Of a DNA stretch of 64,000 nucleotides, positions 41,646 through 54,092 are shown piece by piece. The stretch's first letter is position 1. Every line of letters starts with the position of its first letter. This DNA comes from Sipunculus nudus (taxonomy: Eukaryota; Annelida; Sipuncula; Golfingiida; Sipunculidae). The translations under genes were made by a program, and so were the position numbers. Below the pieces are notes generated by a model. The model saw nothing but the letters and a program-made list of their open reading frames with translations. It did no database searches and was not told the DNA's origin. The DNA is taken from assembly GCA_026874595.1 (NCBI GenBank), contig CM049307.1, positions 79,894,643 through 79,958,642 of the forward strand, read 5' to 3'.

Positions 41646-44600
41646 GGCCATGGGCAATGGTCAATGACAATTAGGTCATAAATATTTCATGGACTGGGCC
41701 AGTCTACTTTTTGGCTGAAATAAAAAAATATGGGAAACATCAACCAGAACCCACAATAGATAAGTGATGTTTTGCATTTTTATCCCATTTTTCTTGTACA
41801 TTGCTGCATGGGATAAATTAAATTCTGCAATTTTTCGACATTTACTTTATAAATAGTACTCCATATTATTAAACAATCTATGTGAAATTTTCTCTGTTTG
41901 TTAAATTTGTAAATTATTTTTGTTAAGTATCAATAAATCATTAAAAAAAAATGTTAGTGTTTATCAATGTTTATAATTTCAGTAAACATTGATATTTCTT
42001 TTTAGTGCAAAATTTGGTCTTTCCGAATTAATGTATTTAAATATTTTTTTTCAACTTTTTTTTAAAGAATAGAATGTCCTTATGTCTCCTCATAACTTCT
42101 TCTGGAGTAAACTTTGAATTTATTATTAAAGTGTGAAGGTGTGTTATATTTGCGCTAACCCATGATTTCAAACGAAGATGTTTTCATTTATAGAGGTATT
42201 TATTTCCCCCAAAACTGGCTAAATATTTTGCCTGATGTCATTTAACTCAATGTGAGTACATTGTTATGTTTTGCAGTTATTAGAACTTAAAATCATCTGT
42301 CTATAAAACAGTGGTATATATGATATACAGTGCATAGGATATACAACAGTGGCCGGCAGTTGCGATCTGATTAACTCATCTTGATTCCACTCACTGCACT
42401 GTTTGAACGACTTTTTTTTGCATTTGCAGCTCTGTCCGACATAATAAATGCCAATATCTCTTGAAGGACCAAATGAATGTTTTTTTCGCGATTATTTTTT
42501 TGCCAAGTTAAAGGCGCTTGATTCGAAATGGTACCTACCTTATTCAATTTTCCTATAAACAATTTGGAACGATTTTATGAGAAACAAATCTATTTTGTAG
42601 CGACATCTTGCAACCAACTGTATATGAAAAAACATATACATATAAAAAAATAGAACCATGATGACGTCATTCTAACGAAGAAACTAGGATCAAAAGACAT
42701 CTGGCGGGGGAAATATAAATCTATATATATAAATATAAATATATATCTACAAATAATAAAGCAATAAAGTAACAAAGTGATCGTTATTTTTATGCCAAAA
42801 AAAAGGTTCGGTGAACAGTGTAATAACCTTAATAAATTTATAAACAAAATTAATTAAAAAGGATAATAAAAGGTAACGTGAATTTTACGGGCATGAGTAG
42901 GTTTCTCAAAACCCCAACTTTCCTCCTTTTCCCGTGCTTAGGACCGGCAGGGAACCGTTATGGTCACCAGGCGGAATTAAGAAAGGGGGAAGGGATCGCA
43001 GATGAGGGATGCAAAGGTGCCATATATATATATATATGGATTTATATACAGTATTGGCTGTAATATGCTTTATTAATATATTCTTGTAGCAAATATAATA
43101 AAATTTACATGTAAACATAAATATATGTAAAAGGCAACGTTCGAAATTAATGCGACTGCTATAGAATCCTAACCATGTGACACGTTGGTTTTAGCCTGTC
43201 TGAACTACTGGATCACGTGACCCCGCTTACCGGTCTTGTTATTTGACGCTACCTAACCTTTAATGTGTCCCCAGCACTATTGTCTTGATTCTATAGATTC
43301 AGTTATTTTATTAATATATACATATAACTGCATTTTATACATCATTAAATTACATGCATGTTCAGAGATTTATATAATTTGAAATAAATATTAGATCATT
43401 AAAATATAATAATTGCCAGCTACCTTTGCAACACAGTTTCCTTCACACAGCACGCTGTGGTACGCTGCATTGTCCATCACAATATTTGGTACAAGTTGTT
43501 CCTTGCAAAGCGTATTTTAAAATTCTCATTTTAAAATGAGATTTTTGGCAAATTTCAAGGCAGAAGGACAAACAGAAAGAACAAACCACTGCACCCTTAC
43601 AGGCATCTTACTCAAAGGTAAAAAAAAATTTGACTCTGCACAATTATTCTTTAGTTCAAGGAAAGAACAATAAAATACGGAGCATTATATCTTGTAAGAA
43701 AAAAATATGTTCTTTGAAATGTTTATGATATTCGTGGAACTTTGTCAGGCACCTTGGAGTGAATCTCAGCAAACCCTGCTATAGAAAATAGGCGATATAG
43801 CGATTATAAAAAGTATCATATGACCAATCTGTAAAGATTGGATACAGTGTGGTCAATATATTCATACACAACTCTATGAAAAAGCTACATAATATAACAT
43901 TCAAACCCACTAACAATATTATTACTTGCTAGTGGTGCTTATTTAGTTATTGCAGTTTAATATATTATAAATTCGAAAACCGTTCTAAATATCTCTTTTC
44001 CGCTATGAATTCACATCTCAAGGGTTTCTGAGTGAATCGTGAACTGTTCTTCTAACCACTGAATCTAGTCTCTAAAAATACAAAATATAGAAAAAAAATT
44101 CTTAGACAAAGATTCTTAATGCTTTCTGTAAAACTCAAATAAGGCAGTAAATTCTCAATTGAAAAAAAAAAATGATCAAATAAGACATTACTTGTTTGTA
44201 GTACAAATATTGTGCTGAAAAGTTATTTCCTTTTAGATCGAGAAGTTGGCGATTTCAGACTTTTTATTATAATAAAATTATAGTCTAAATCAGAAAAATT
44301 TACAGACTTTGTTATACGTATGACTGAAATATCTATATGAAAAAGAATTACTTTATTCACTGCGCATACTTTGACAGTTTCAGTGTTTATTTTAATTGTG
44401 ATGAGTTTGCATTGATAGTTCTAGACAAAGCCTTGGTTTTACGTTCTTACTTTAATTGGAAAGATAGATGAAGACAGGAAAGCAAACCAGAAAACAAATG
44501 CATGTATATTGTTAAAGTAGCGCCTGTAATATTATGTTAAATAATTGTACTGCAGAGGACATTTTTTAAACACACGGTAAATATGTCAAATATTAAACTA

Positions 44601-45529
44601 TAATCTATCTTACGTGTTATATGATAAACAGCCTTGATATTTGACCTAGAGATAGAAGCGGTCTGAAGGTTTCTAAAAAAATATTGTTTGAGGATTGGCC
44701 TATTTAGTATGTTTTCGAACGCTGTAATTGTAAATAATCCGCGGCTTCCGACTTCCGAGTTTCACACACAGCCTTGAACGTGACAAGCGTGAGAAACTTG
44801 ACGAAACCGTTCTGGATATGGGCTGGTGTAAACAATATTTTATTTTTAATGTCAGAATACTAATTTGTGCAACTTTGTTTAAATAAATATTCATGATGCT
44901 GCTAACATGCGGAGAATGATGTTTTTAAGAATTGTTTAATACATATACGTATATGCTCATTCTCAACGGACCATAATTTTTCTGATCTTGCGGCGTATGC
45001 AGACTAACTGACAATTAAAGGTTTTCATTGTCTGTGATATATAATTTTAAAATTTCCTATTTAAAATATAGAAAATTTGACAATATGATTATAATACAAA
45101 TATGAAGAAAAGTATTATCATTGCAAACAGAAACTGCACTGATTTTGCAGTGCTGTAATCAAAGTGTGCCATAAGGCAAAAAATGATTTATGATTTGTGT
45201 TTATTAAGAATTTCTGCCTTTTGGTACTAAAATATGTTAATATAACACATAAATATTATAAATATCAATATATGCATGATTTTACAGCATTTTCTTGGGG
45301 ATGTGGACCAACAGAAGAAAACCATGATCCACTGCCAGCATCAACGTGCTGGTCAAAAAAGAAGTTGGAACTCAGGGTAATTTGATAAATTTTTTTTAAA
45401 ATTTAATTTATTATTTTAATTACAAAATAACAGCGGGTGGTAATAAACTTTTATGAGATGCAAACGATATAGTAGGTGGTTTTAATCATCGTTAATGTTA
45501 ATAGGTCGTATTTCTAATAATAACTCATA

Positions 45530-45603
<74 letters not shown>

Positions 45604-46279
45604 AGGAAAGATGAAATAACAGTATATATTGAACAGTAATGGTTCTATACTATAGCATATAGGTTTTTTATCTTTAAAATTAAAGGGTGCTATATATATG
45701 AATGTTGCAGTTCCAATGCCAACTTGTAATTGAATTAACAGTGGACCATAAACTGTGCAAGTTTATCTTGTGAAATTAAAAAGGAAGGACTATAAATGAC
45801 TGGACTACTGTATGCAAGGGCTCTAGAGTAATATACAGCTGTATAAAAGTAGAACAACCTTCAAATTAACAATGAACAAGGAACTCTATTACTGTTCATC
45901 ATTTTTTTTACAGACAAGAGAAAAAATGACTTCGGATAAAAAAAAATGATTGAGTAATTAATATCGAGGAAATAAGTATATATGATATACATTGATATGC
46001 AAGAGGGAATAATGATTTATATGGTTTTTGTTGGTCACAAAAAGTCACATGATAAAACTTTATGAAATATCAGTGCAAGTTTTAAATATCGTGCCTTGAC
46101 AGCTGAAGATGCATTGGTATGTCTTAGATATACATGCATTATCATATCTTTAACTCAACATTGTTTCAGTTGTCACATATATTCGTGTATATAATGATAA
46201 TACTCAAGGAAATAATTCCTTGATCATACTTTATTAAATATTAATTTTCATATATAACAGTATATTATCTCCATCTGTA
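41646..46279. other. No gene seen; AT-rich, TA and GA microsatellites
   Basis: A long AT-rich stretch. (TA)n at about 45546-45577 runs into (GA)n at about 45578-45602. Short frames have no credible motif. A 100-bp open stretch at about 45280-45380 between AG and GT is noted but not called. Confidence 0.5.
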
Positions 46280-46282
46280 AAA

Positions 46283-47048
46283 TCAACAATTTTTTCTTAT
46301 ATGCTTAATATGTAACAAATGTTTATTGACTCCATCATATTTTATTTCCATGATTTTCAGCCAAGTTGCACATTCTGATTTCTTAACAGATACAACGCAA
46401 CCCTGGCTCTGCCACCTCAGTATCTGTGGCAGCACAGACGGAAGGACCACATTATTGTAAATGAAACCATATTGTTTATAAAATGATGCTGATGTCAAGA
46501 GAAAATTTATCATAAAATGCTAAAGCTCAGCTTGATCTTGAATATAGTAAGGATGATTTTCATTAAATCTGGTTTCACCAATCTCATAAATAATCAGACA
46601 GATTCTCTTGATTGATAATACATGCTTCAGGCTCATATCTGTAGAGGTAAAAGGACATTGAACTTCTACGACTCCACACATCTCATGATCATACTTTGTG
46701 TTGCACCCAAGAAGGGAATGGTTGGTATAACAACGAACCCCACTTTATGAATATGGACATTCTTTTCAGTGCTGCAGCTTATTTTTTTACCATAAACCAC
46801 TTGTTCTGCTTGACAGGTGTTTCATTTAACATGCTTTTAACTTTTTTTTGTTGTCTGTTAATGAGTCTGTGTAGTTTTGATGCTGTCAACCGGGGTCTCC
46901 TCGCTGATTGGCTTTGATCTGTTTTTTGCACTTCTTCCAGTCTTGCAACATCTTCCTGTGTGAGTGTAAGGTTACCGCAATCAAATGATATTTCCACCGG
47001 CATTGGGATAGTGCACATTTGTGGATATACAGTATTTCCACAGGTCAT
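46283..47048 (-). pseudogene. YqaJ-type (lambda exonuclease fold) nuclease relic
   Basis: Minus strand, in order: RRPRLTASKLHRLINR (near 46900), VGFVVIPTIPFLGAT (near 46720), VVEVQCPFTSTDMSLKHVL (near 46650) and NHPYYIQDQAEL (near 46540), then a stretch ending EIKYDG. This follows YqaJ proteins: RLTAS..., G.vi.p..p.LGaSPDg, g.vEiKCP, and hpYY.QvQ.qL. The aspartate after LGA and the Lys of EIKCP are altered and the blocks lie in different frames, so it is not functional. It would be a 5'-3' exonuclease-fold domain. Confidence 0.75.
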
Positions 47049-47232
47049 AACTGTATTATTATTGTTGAGCCGTCATGATGTAGTTAATATGGTGCCTGCA
47101 GAATAAACAAATCTATAACTAATACATTTACATTGATAAAACATTATACAAAGTTAAAGGTGCCACTTATATGTTTTAATTTTTGTATTTACTTCTTGGT
47201 GCAGTACAGGTTTTATGTTAAAAATAAAACAA

Positions 47233-47330
47233 CTACAGACCAGCTGTGACTTTGAAATGTAGAAGCTTGACCCTGAGGTTGTAAATTTCAGTGCTCCGGA
47301 ATCAAAGTACACCTGTACTAAACGCGAACA
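47233..47330 (+). repeat. Dispersed repeat R1, copy 3
   Basis: ACCAGCTGTGACTTTGAAAT, GTAGAAGCTTGA and AAATTTCAGTGCTCCGGAAT follow the R1 order. It sits between the SWIM and YqaJ relics and may have inserted there. Confidence 0.65.
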
Positions 47331-47365
47331 TGCACCTTGATAACTCCGGGGGTTTTTGTCCCAGT

Positions 47366-47797
47366 TTACGCATCATGTTCAGCGCGTATAAACTTTATTT
47401 TTTTTTTATTTATTGAATATAATGCCTCTTCCCCGGATGTTTTTGTTATAAGTTTTGGGTGGTTTGACTGATACGAGTGACGCCATCGCTCTCCAGCATC
47501 TTTTTCATGGAACCGGTCCTCTTTCCTTTGCAGACGGCTAGCGTAAATATGTCTGCAAGGAAGTAAAATTTCCTCTGATTTAATTCTGGAACACCTAATT
47601 GCGTCTAAAATAATATTGGCTGCAGGATTTAATGTTTTGTTTTTATCATTGTCTCCTAGTCTGTATGGTATTTTCATCTCCTGATTAAAGCCTTCATGTT
47701 TGGCAGCCACAGATTTGTGAAGTAACATTAAACCTTTAATGGCTTCAGAAAGTAACATATTTCTTGACAGGATGTCGGATGTCTTTGATCGTTTCAT
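47366..47797 (-). pseudogene. SWIM-type zinc-finger segment
   Basis: The 143-codon frame contains RCSRIKSEEILLPCRHIYAS and ends its core with DRFHEKDAGERW (about 47485-47595). LPCRHI.a.R...F....eRW is the SWIM-finger region of ZSWIM1/3-like and MULE proteins. The CxC pair is degenerate (CSR). It lies between the transposase core upstream and the YqaJ relic downstream, on the same strand. Confidence 0.7.
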
Positions 47798-47839
47798 AGT
47801 GAGATTCTATTCTGTTTTTTTTTTTTTGTTGTTTTTTTT

Positions 47840-48530
47840 TATTGTGGTGTAACCTAGATTAGCATATTCATATGTGAGCTATGCAGCCCATAGCTCTCTG
47901 ATTGAGTGCCAGTTTTTGTTATAAAATGCCATTAATTTTGCTGTGGCTTGTCTTGTCAGGTTTGCAAGCTTTTAAAGCTTCTTCTGTATTTGCATAGTGC
48001 ATACACGAGTTGTCTGAAGGCACATATTATGTTTGACGCACATATTCTGGTGCGTGGTTTTTCTTTATTTCTCAGAAATGAAGCCTGACATGGAATTTTT
48101 CAAATTGAACTGAGGCATTTGGCATACATGACTTGATGCAGGCAATTTCTTTCAGATCTTTATCAACAGTTACTACCTGAACTCTTTGTAGGTTTAAAAT
48201 GTTTTGCAGTTCAGACAGAAGCATTGTATCGGATGACTTTCTTTCGTCAGCCAAAAAACATAAGCAATAGGCTGACCATGACCATGACCATAATCATAGC
48301 CCCTTGTCCATGTAACGAGCCATCGACGGATCATCAAGTTGTTTGGCTATCTTAAAAGGTTGACCATGACTATTACCATTTTCAACGATAACGGTAAATA
48401 AAGGAAGTCACATCTTGTTCGTGCAATAAGTTCAGCCTATAAACATCAGTTCAGGAAACTTGGAAAAAGTTTGCTTCATAATACCTGTTGCGAACTGCAG
48501 GGCCTGAAAATGGTCTTGTTCATCTGTCAT
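47840..48530 (-). pseudogene. MULE/ZSWIM-type DDE transposase core relic
   Basis: Minus strand: DEQDHFQALQFATGIMKQTF and KFPELMFIG then TY.TNK (the D of DaTYKTN replaced by a stop context), LPLFTVIVENGNSHGQP, VVTVDKDLKEIACIKSCMPN, ASVQFEKFHVRLHF, YNKNWHSIRELWAA and YANLGYTT. This matches the MULE-like core of ZSWIM-type proteins: PE.l..DaTYktN...PL.....e...g.gqpV, tDkD..E...i...fP.A....C.FHv, W, and N.lGnnTNN. Stops and frame changes mark decay. MULE transposases cut and paste DNA. Confidence 0.78.
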
Positions 48531-50488
48531 GATGGTTGCTGATGCTTCTTAATCATTGCTCATTGAAAAGAAACCCCCTTATGATACCTACTATCCTGGT
48601 AGGTTATTGTTTAAGTTATTTATCATACCAGTTTTCAGCCAATACTGTTTTCCCATTTCGAGGAAACATCTTCTATTAAATATCACAAAATATTACTAAT
48701 TTCGTAAAGTCCTTACCGCAAGAATACCCATGCATGTTTATATGTTATTCATCTGTAACATCATGTAACAGGTGTGCCGGGGCGCCAAGGAGGGGGTGGG
48801 GGATACATTTTATTTTAGAAATCCCAATAGGGCTCAATAAATGCGGTTTGCCATCTGTTTTTTTTTGTACGTGTGATAGTTAGTCCTGATGTGGCGTACT
48901 TGAAGTCCTCAATGGCTTATTATTAGGCGTACCAGGCCAGGGGCGCATGTTATCATTTAACAATGTGTTTTCAAAACGTGCGCTCCACAGGGAGGGTTTC
49001 GGTAGTGGGTGTCCCTATCCTTATGTATGGGAAATTTATTACATTTCTAGTACATTTATTAGCCTTAAATTCATAACAGATGCTATCAATTATATTAATT
49101 AAGTGAACCACTAATCGACACTACCTAATTAGTACTACCTTGTATCAAGGAGTCCGTTATAGTTAATTACAAGAGTATAAAGCGCATGAACTTCATTGAA
49201 GGCTGACATGCTTGTGTGTCTGTTATGGGGGTATGTAAAAATATAGGTTTGATCAATCAGTTCCTATACTTTAAAAAAATATATAATTGCCAGACCTTGC
49301 ATTTACAACAATTGTAAGTTTCCGTGACGAAGCATGGTTTAATCAGTCAAGCCCCCAAGCGCTAGCAAACTGATGATAACATTACGAAATTATTCGCTCA
49401 GATTTCATCGATATATACCACTGTACGACTCTTCCATAGTTTTAACATACCCATAACGTATCTTGAGCATTTTGAGACGAATTTTTGGTTAAGGTATTCA
49501 ATTTAAATCGTCAATTTGAATTTATTTGTTTACTTTAATTTTATATTACAAATAAAAAACATGTTCGTGGTCAAGATTTTCTGAACACTTTCTGTCTAAA
49601 ACGCACATTTGACATAATTTGGAAGCATTTACTCGGTTGTATTCTATGTTTTGAGCTTCAATTTATCCCTGGCATATTCTGTTAAAATGAGGTCATGAAC
49701 TACATATAATTTTTATGTGTTAAAGTCCTTATCAATGGTCAACAAACTGTTTTTTCATTTTACAAATGTATGATTTTAAAATTTGAATTAATAATAAAAT
49801 GTTAAATATTTGCCTACTTTTGCCATTTAAGTCGTTTCAAACAGATGAAATATACCAAGTTCAACATAAGTTTAAATTGCTGGATTTCGCTTTTTAGCTA
49901 AATAACTACTTTTTATCTTTTAATTTCATCATAAAACGATGAAAATAAAAATGTAATTTTACAAACCTATTTGCAGGCGTTTATGCTGAGTGTAAGAAAA
50001 AAGAATATACACAAATCAGTAAATATATGATTTACCCTGTAAACACATTTCCTCTTGTCAATCAGCTGTTGGAATGCTGAATGTATTAAAGGTGTGAAGT
50101 CCTGATTTTTTCTAGAAGTGACTCAATATTGACAAGGTCATAAATGTATTACAATTTTAACAGTTCTTAATATACATTAAATATATATTGGGTTTCATTT
50201 GTACGCTTAAGTATCATATTTATATTAGTCGGTGGTCCCATAGCATTTTCTCACAGATCCCTTCTGTTGCCACACTTCTGATATGCGCGTTTTCAGTCTT
50301 GAACTGTCATGAATAATGCCAAATGAGGCGGTTACAGCGCCCTCTAGCCCTCTATCACACCACACCAACTTATTCAAGTGTTTTAGTAAACTATATTATC
50401 ACTAGGGGACAATACACGTCATATATTTCTTGAAATTTAACACTGTTGATTTGTTGAGATTATACCAAAAAAAAAACATAAAAACAGA
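48531..50488. other. No gene seen
   Basis: AT-rich non-coding sequence. Nothing recognised. Confidence 0.5.
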
Positions 50489-50887
50489 GTGCAGATGAGC
50501 AGCCGTGATATATCTCTCTCAATATACAAACCAAAGGAGAGATTTCTCACGCAGTTCCCCATCAGACCACAGCGAGTTCCACAAAAGCGGTCCACCCTGA
50601 TTGCAAAAATCATAAGGAGAGGTAAAGACAATGGTAAATACTTTGTATACTTCACATATCCATCAGGTGTGAGAAAGAAGAGTTGGGTGTCCATAGAAAA
50701 TTTAACCAGCATAACACGGGAGAAGGAGAAATTAAGAAAAGAACAGCCTAAATCCATATTTCTAGAGAAAAGAGGAAGAGAAGAAGACCGTCCGAAGTAT
50801 TATATACGACTGAACTCCTCGACTGGTGTTGCAGGACCTTCCTCCGACCTTGAATCTGGAGAAAGTGACCCAAATGAGACACGATAA
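50489..50887 (+). CDS. Unrecognised basic protein frame upstream of OTU-like segment
   Basis: 132 codons, Lys/Arg-rich, with GKYFVYFTYPSGVRKKSW and a Ser/Glu-rich tail ending SDPNETR. The composition looks like genuine coding sequence. It stops at TAA 50885-50887 and the same frame then continues with OTU-like residues, so the stop may be a nonsense mutation. No family is assigned to this part. Confidence 0.45.
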   Translation: MQMSSRDISLSIYKPKERFLTQFPIRPQRVPQKRSTLIAKIIRRGKDNGKYFVYFTYPSGVRKKSWVSIENLTSITREKEKLRKEQPKSIFLEKRGREEDRPKYYIRLNSSTGVAGPSSDLESGESDPNETR

Positions 50888-51300
50888 TCAACTGAACAGT
50901 TTATTACTGGTGTTGAAATTATTATGGATACCAACAAATACGGGGACTGTCAGTTAGATGCAGTAGCTCATCAACTTACCACCTGAAGCAGAAAATTCAA
51001 GGAAATTCTTTCTTCAGATCCTTGTGATCCTTGTGTGGGGAACCATAGGATTGTCTCAGATATTGTGTCTGATCTAGATTTATCAATTATCACTGTCGGC
51101 CATTATCCGGAGGGACTTGGTGATCATTTTGTAAACCTCAGCCAGTGATGGCATGGAAACTAAGCTAAGTAGTGTGTGTATTTGATTCCCATAGAGTCGT
51201 GTGCTGGGATATATTTTGGTGTGGTCGACTTCCCGGCTTTCATGTCGTGTACATCGCATTCCTGTCATAGTGTGCCACAAGGAGAGGCACGTCTGTATCA
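50888..51300 (+). pseudogene. OTU-like cysteine peptidase relic
   Basis: In frame after the TAA: STEQFITGVEIIMDTNKYGD then CQLDAVAHQLTT. GDCQLDAVAHQL resembles the OTU active-site block D-G-x-C-x-f-x-A-v-a-x-Q-L. In another frame GLGDHFVNLSQ (about 51117-51150) resembles the WGDh.vl..l block. Several stops follow. The match is short and made by eye. Confidence 0.4.
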
Positions 51301-51479
51301 ACGTATAAAATGCTAAGAAACGTCACGAAACATCAACAATCCCATACCAACCCCTAAGGACATGATATTTAAATTCTGTAAAAAAACACATACATACTAA
51401 GGAATTATCGAAGCCTCGCAAAAAAGACCTCGTCGTACCCTAAATAAAAACGACCTTTGTCCTAGACTGTATAGCTGGT

Positions 51480-52020
51480 AATGCTTGTAAGAGCACAGGC
51501 GCTTGAATTGCAATTAGTGTAGAATTCGGTTGATTTTTTTTATTTTTCTAGGTCATTTCCTTATAACTATTATTTATCTGACATTTTCCTAGCTTTTTTC
51601 GCTCTGTATGGTCTTTCTCTTAATTATTTACTTATTATATGTGATAGGCAGGCAAGAAGCCCCCATCGTCAGGTCCGACAGCAATGGCATAACAACTGAG
51701 GACGCGCCTTATGATTGGTTATGTCTACTACAGGAGTCTTCAGATGGTGACACCGCTGACGTAACAATGGTTCAGCCAATCACGCATGTACTTCAAATTT
51801 AGCCTGAAACCGATGTGCCAATGGCTGTCGGGCCTAACAACGGGGATTTCTTGCCTGCCTATCCAAAAATTAAAGTAAATAATAAAGAGATGGACCATAT
51901 GGTGTGAAAACGCTAGAAAATGTCAGATAAGTAATAGTTATTAGGAAATGTAACAAATTTAATCGAAATCTACACTAATAGCAATTCAAGAGCCTGTGTT
52001 AAGAGTTGCCGGGAAGCCGA
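51480..52020. mobile_element. Fold-back element with long inverted arms
   Basis: The left arm contains AGGCGCTTGAATTGCAATTA, ATAACTATTATTTATCTGAC and GATAGGCAGGCAAGAAGCCC. The right arm's complement has AGGCTCTTGAATTGCTATTA, ATAACTATTACTTATCTGAC and GATAGGCAGGCAAGAAATCC in the same order. The arms are about 220 bases each (51480-51700 and 51800-52020) with only about 100 bases between them. No coding capacity. It could be a fold-back/MITE-like transposon or an inverted duplication. Terminal target duplications were not resolved. Confidence 0.8.
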
Positions 52021-53490
52021 TTTTGTTCACATGACTATTATGCTACACCTGTTACAGGTACTTCCACTTGCTAGTAAACTAAAGTATGGCTCTTTGACCA
52101 TCGCACATTACCAGTGAGGGCCCAGCGCTCTATACGCCTATCAAGGCATGGATTAATATCATATTTTACACACTGTATAGTGACGGCATGCCAAGTCTAC
52201 CTTTGTCGAGTAACATGGCCGTTTCTTTAACAGATCATGGCGAACATCATTTTGCTCAAACGCACTAAGCTGACCTTTAACGCCGCACTGGCGACACCTG
52301 CTGATGTTTCTTCGGGTCCACTGATTCTATATGAATGCTGATCACTAAAAAAATTACAAAATTCAGATGTTATTTTGGGTATTCAATTGAATCTTGATTA
52401 TATAAATTTATATACATGAAAAAAGTCTGCAACATGCATATAAATATGCATTTAAACATAAAGGAAATTCATGTGAATGGTTTATTGTATCATCTTACTG
52501 AGAAGTCGGGGATAATATTGTTCGGATACATCATTGAAGACACACTTTGTGAGCCATGATCTTTACCATGAGAGACCTTGACCTTGAATAGGTTCATTCT
52601 GTCTGTCTGTCTGTATGTCAGTTCATTTTTAACTAAGGAGTTCTTTCATGATTTTCACTACACTCACTATAACTTTTTATCAATATATTGGCTGTCTCGA
52701 CAAAATGTTGAGCAAGTATGTATGGCAAGGATCAACATAGTCTTATTACATTATTTATTTGGGTACAACACTTGTTTCAATAGTCAGGGTCATGATGTTT
52801 TGTTATTTATTCTATCACGATTGTGTCAGAGTTCCTGGGTAAATGAATGTTTACAAAAGTCGGTACATTTAGCTGAAAGTCTTATAAATATGTCATAATG
52901 TCATAAAACCATTCAAAATCTAGATAATATTATTTGTTTATCAGATTTCTTTATCATCGGCAATACCTGTATTATACCTTGGTAAGCTGCAAAATCATAA
53001 GCCATAAGTTGAATAGATAACAGCATAATACTGGTTTATATTCTTGTGCACAAAGCAAACTCTACAAGTGGCTATTGTCTGAACCTCTGATAGGCAGTTG
53101 ATCAATGCAAAGCAAACGTTTGATAATGTCAACTCTTCTTAAGTGAGTTTGAGGTCCATTTCAGGTGTAAATTAAAGTTAATGCACATACAAAGTAAAAC
53201 TTGAGTGATATAACTTTTACATGTATTTACATTAGATTTGAAAGAAATGTTAACATTTTTGTATAGAGATATATATTAAAACTCAATCTTAGTGACAGTA
53301 AAGGCATCGAGATGGATTTGTAGAGTTAGTTGCTGGTAAAGTAAATCATGTTCTCAGTCTAAAATGTCTCTTAATGTACATGTATTTACATTTACTGGTG
53401 AAATTAATGAGGATATCATATAAATCATTTCTCTGCCATCGTCTGATACCCTCATAATTTTGATTTACTCAAGTGACTGGTAAAGCCCAA
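52021..53490. other. No gene seen
   Basis: AT-rich non-coding sequence. Confidence 0.5.
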
Positions 53491-53496
53491 ACCAGA

Positions 53497-54092
53497 CTAA
53501 AGCCCAAAACACACTAACGCGCGCGCGCGGGTCAAGCGTCAAATTCGGAAAAAGTCGCTCCATTCTATTTTTCAATGACAAATCAGACTAACGCGCGGGT
53601 CAAGCGTCAGCTATCGCCCCTGGAGCGATTTTTTATGCGTGACGCGCCTTGCCGCGTGGGGATCCCTCATAATAATACCCATAATTAAATAGAGGGTTTC
53701 CCTCCCCAGCATTCACATCCTATATTAAACTGCGGGTGAAACATTTGTTATAATTTATTGAACTATTATGATTGATTTGTATCTGGAGAGAAAACGTGCA
53801 ACAAAGCAACGCAGATATATAAATATCATTGAGAATAGTGATCGAGGTCTGTCATATTAAGAACATGTTTGGTCACAAACAACAGATACATATATATATA
53901 TATACAATTAATCCAATGCTGATTATAAAAATTAATATTTTTACAAAGATTAAAAAAAATACATTAGATGCTTGGTTAATACCATCCAATCTGACGCGTG
54001 TCGCGCGCGTTGTAGCCGCGTTAGTATGTTTTGAATTAGTCGCGACTTGACGCGCAATAGACTGTGTTGGCTTAACGCGGGCGTCACGCGTT
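53497..54092. repeat. Paired CG-rich islands in inverted orientation (possible MITE)
   Basis: The left part holds two direct units of CTAACGCG...GGGTCAAGCGTC (53513-53550 and 53587-53610). The right part, inverted, has AAAACATACTAACGCGGC and CGCGTCAAG words (complement of 54010-54055). CpG-dense ends around an AT-rich middle resemble subterminal repeats of a non-autonomous DNA transposon. Boundaries and target duplications are not defined. Confidence 0.5.

Noticed and set aside
45280-45380. Possible small exon between an AG and a GGTAAT
   Set aside because: Only about 30 codons, weak splice context, no neighbouring exon, and in very AT-rich DNA.
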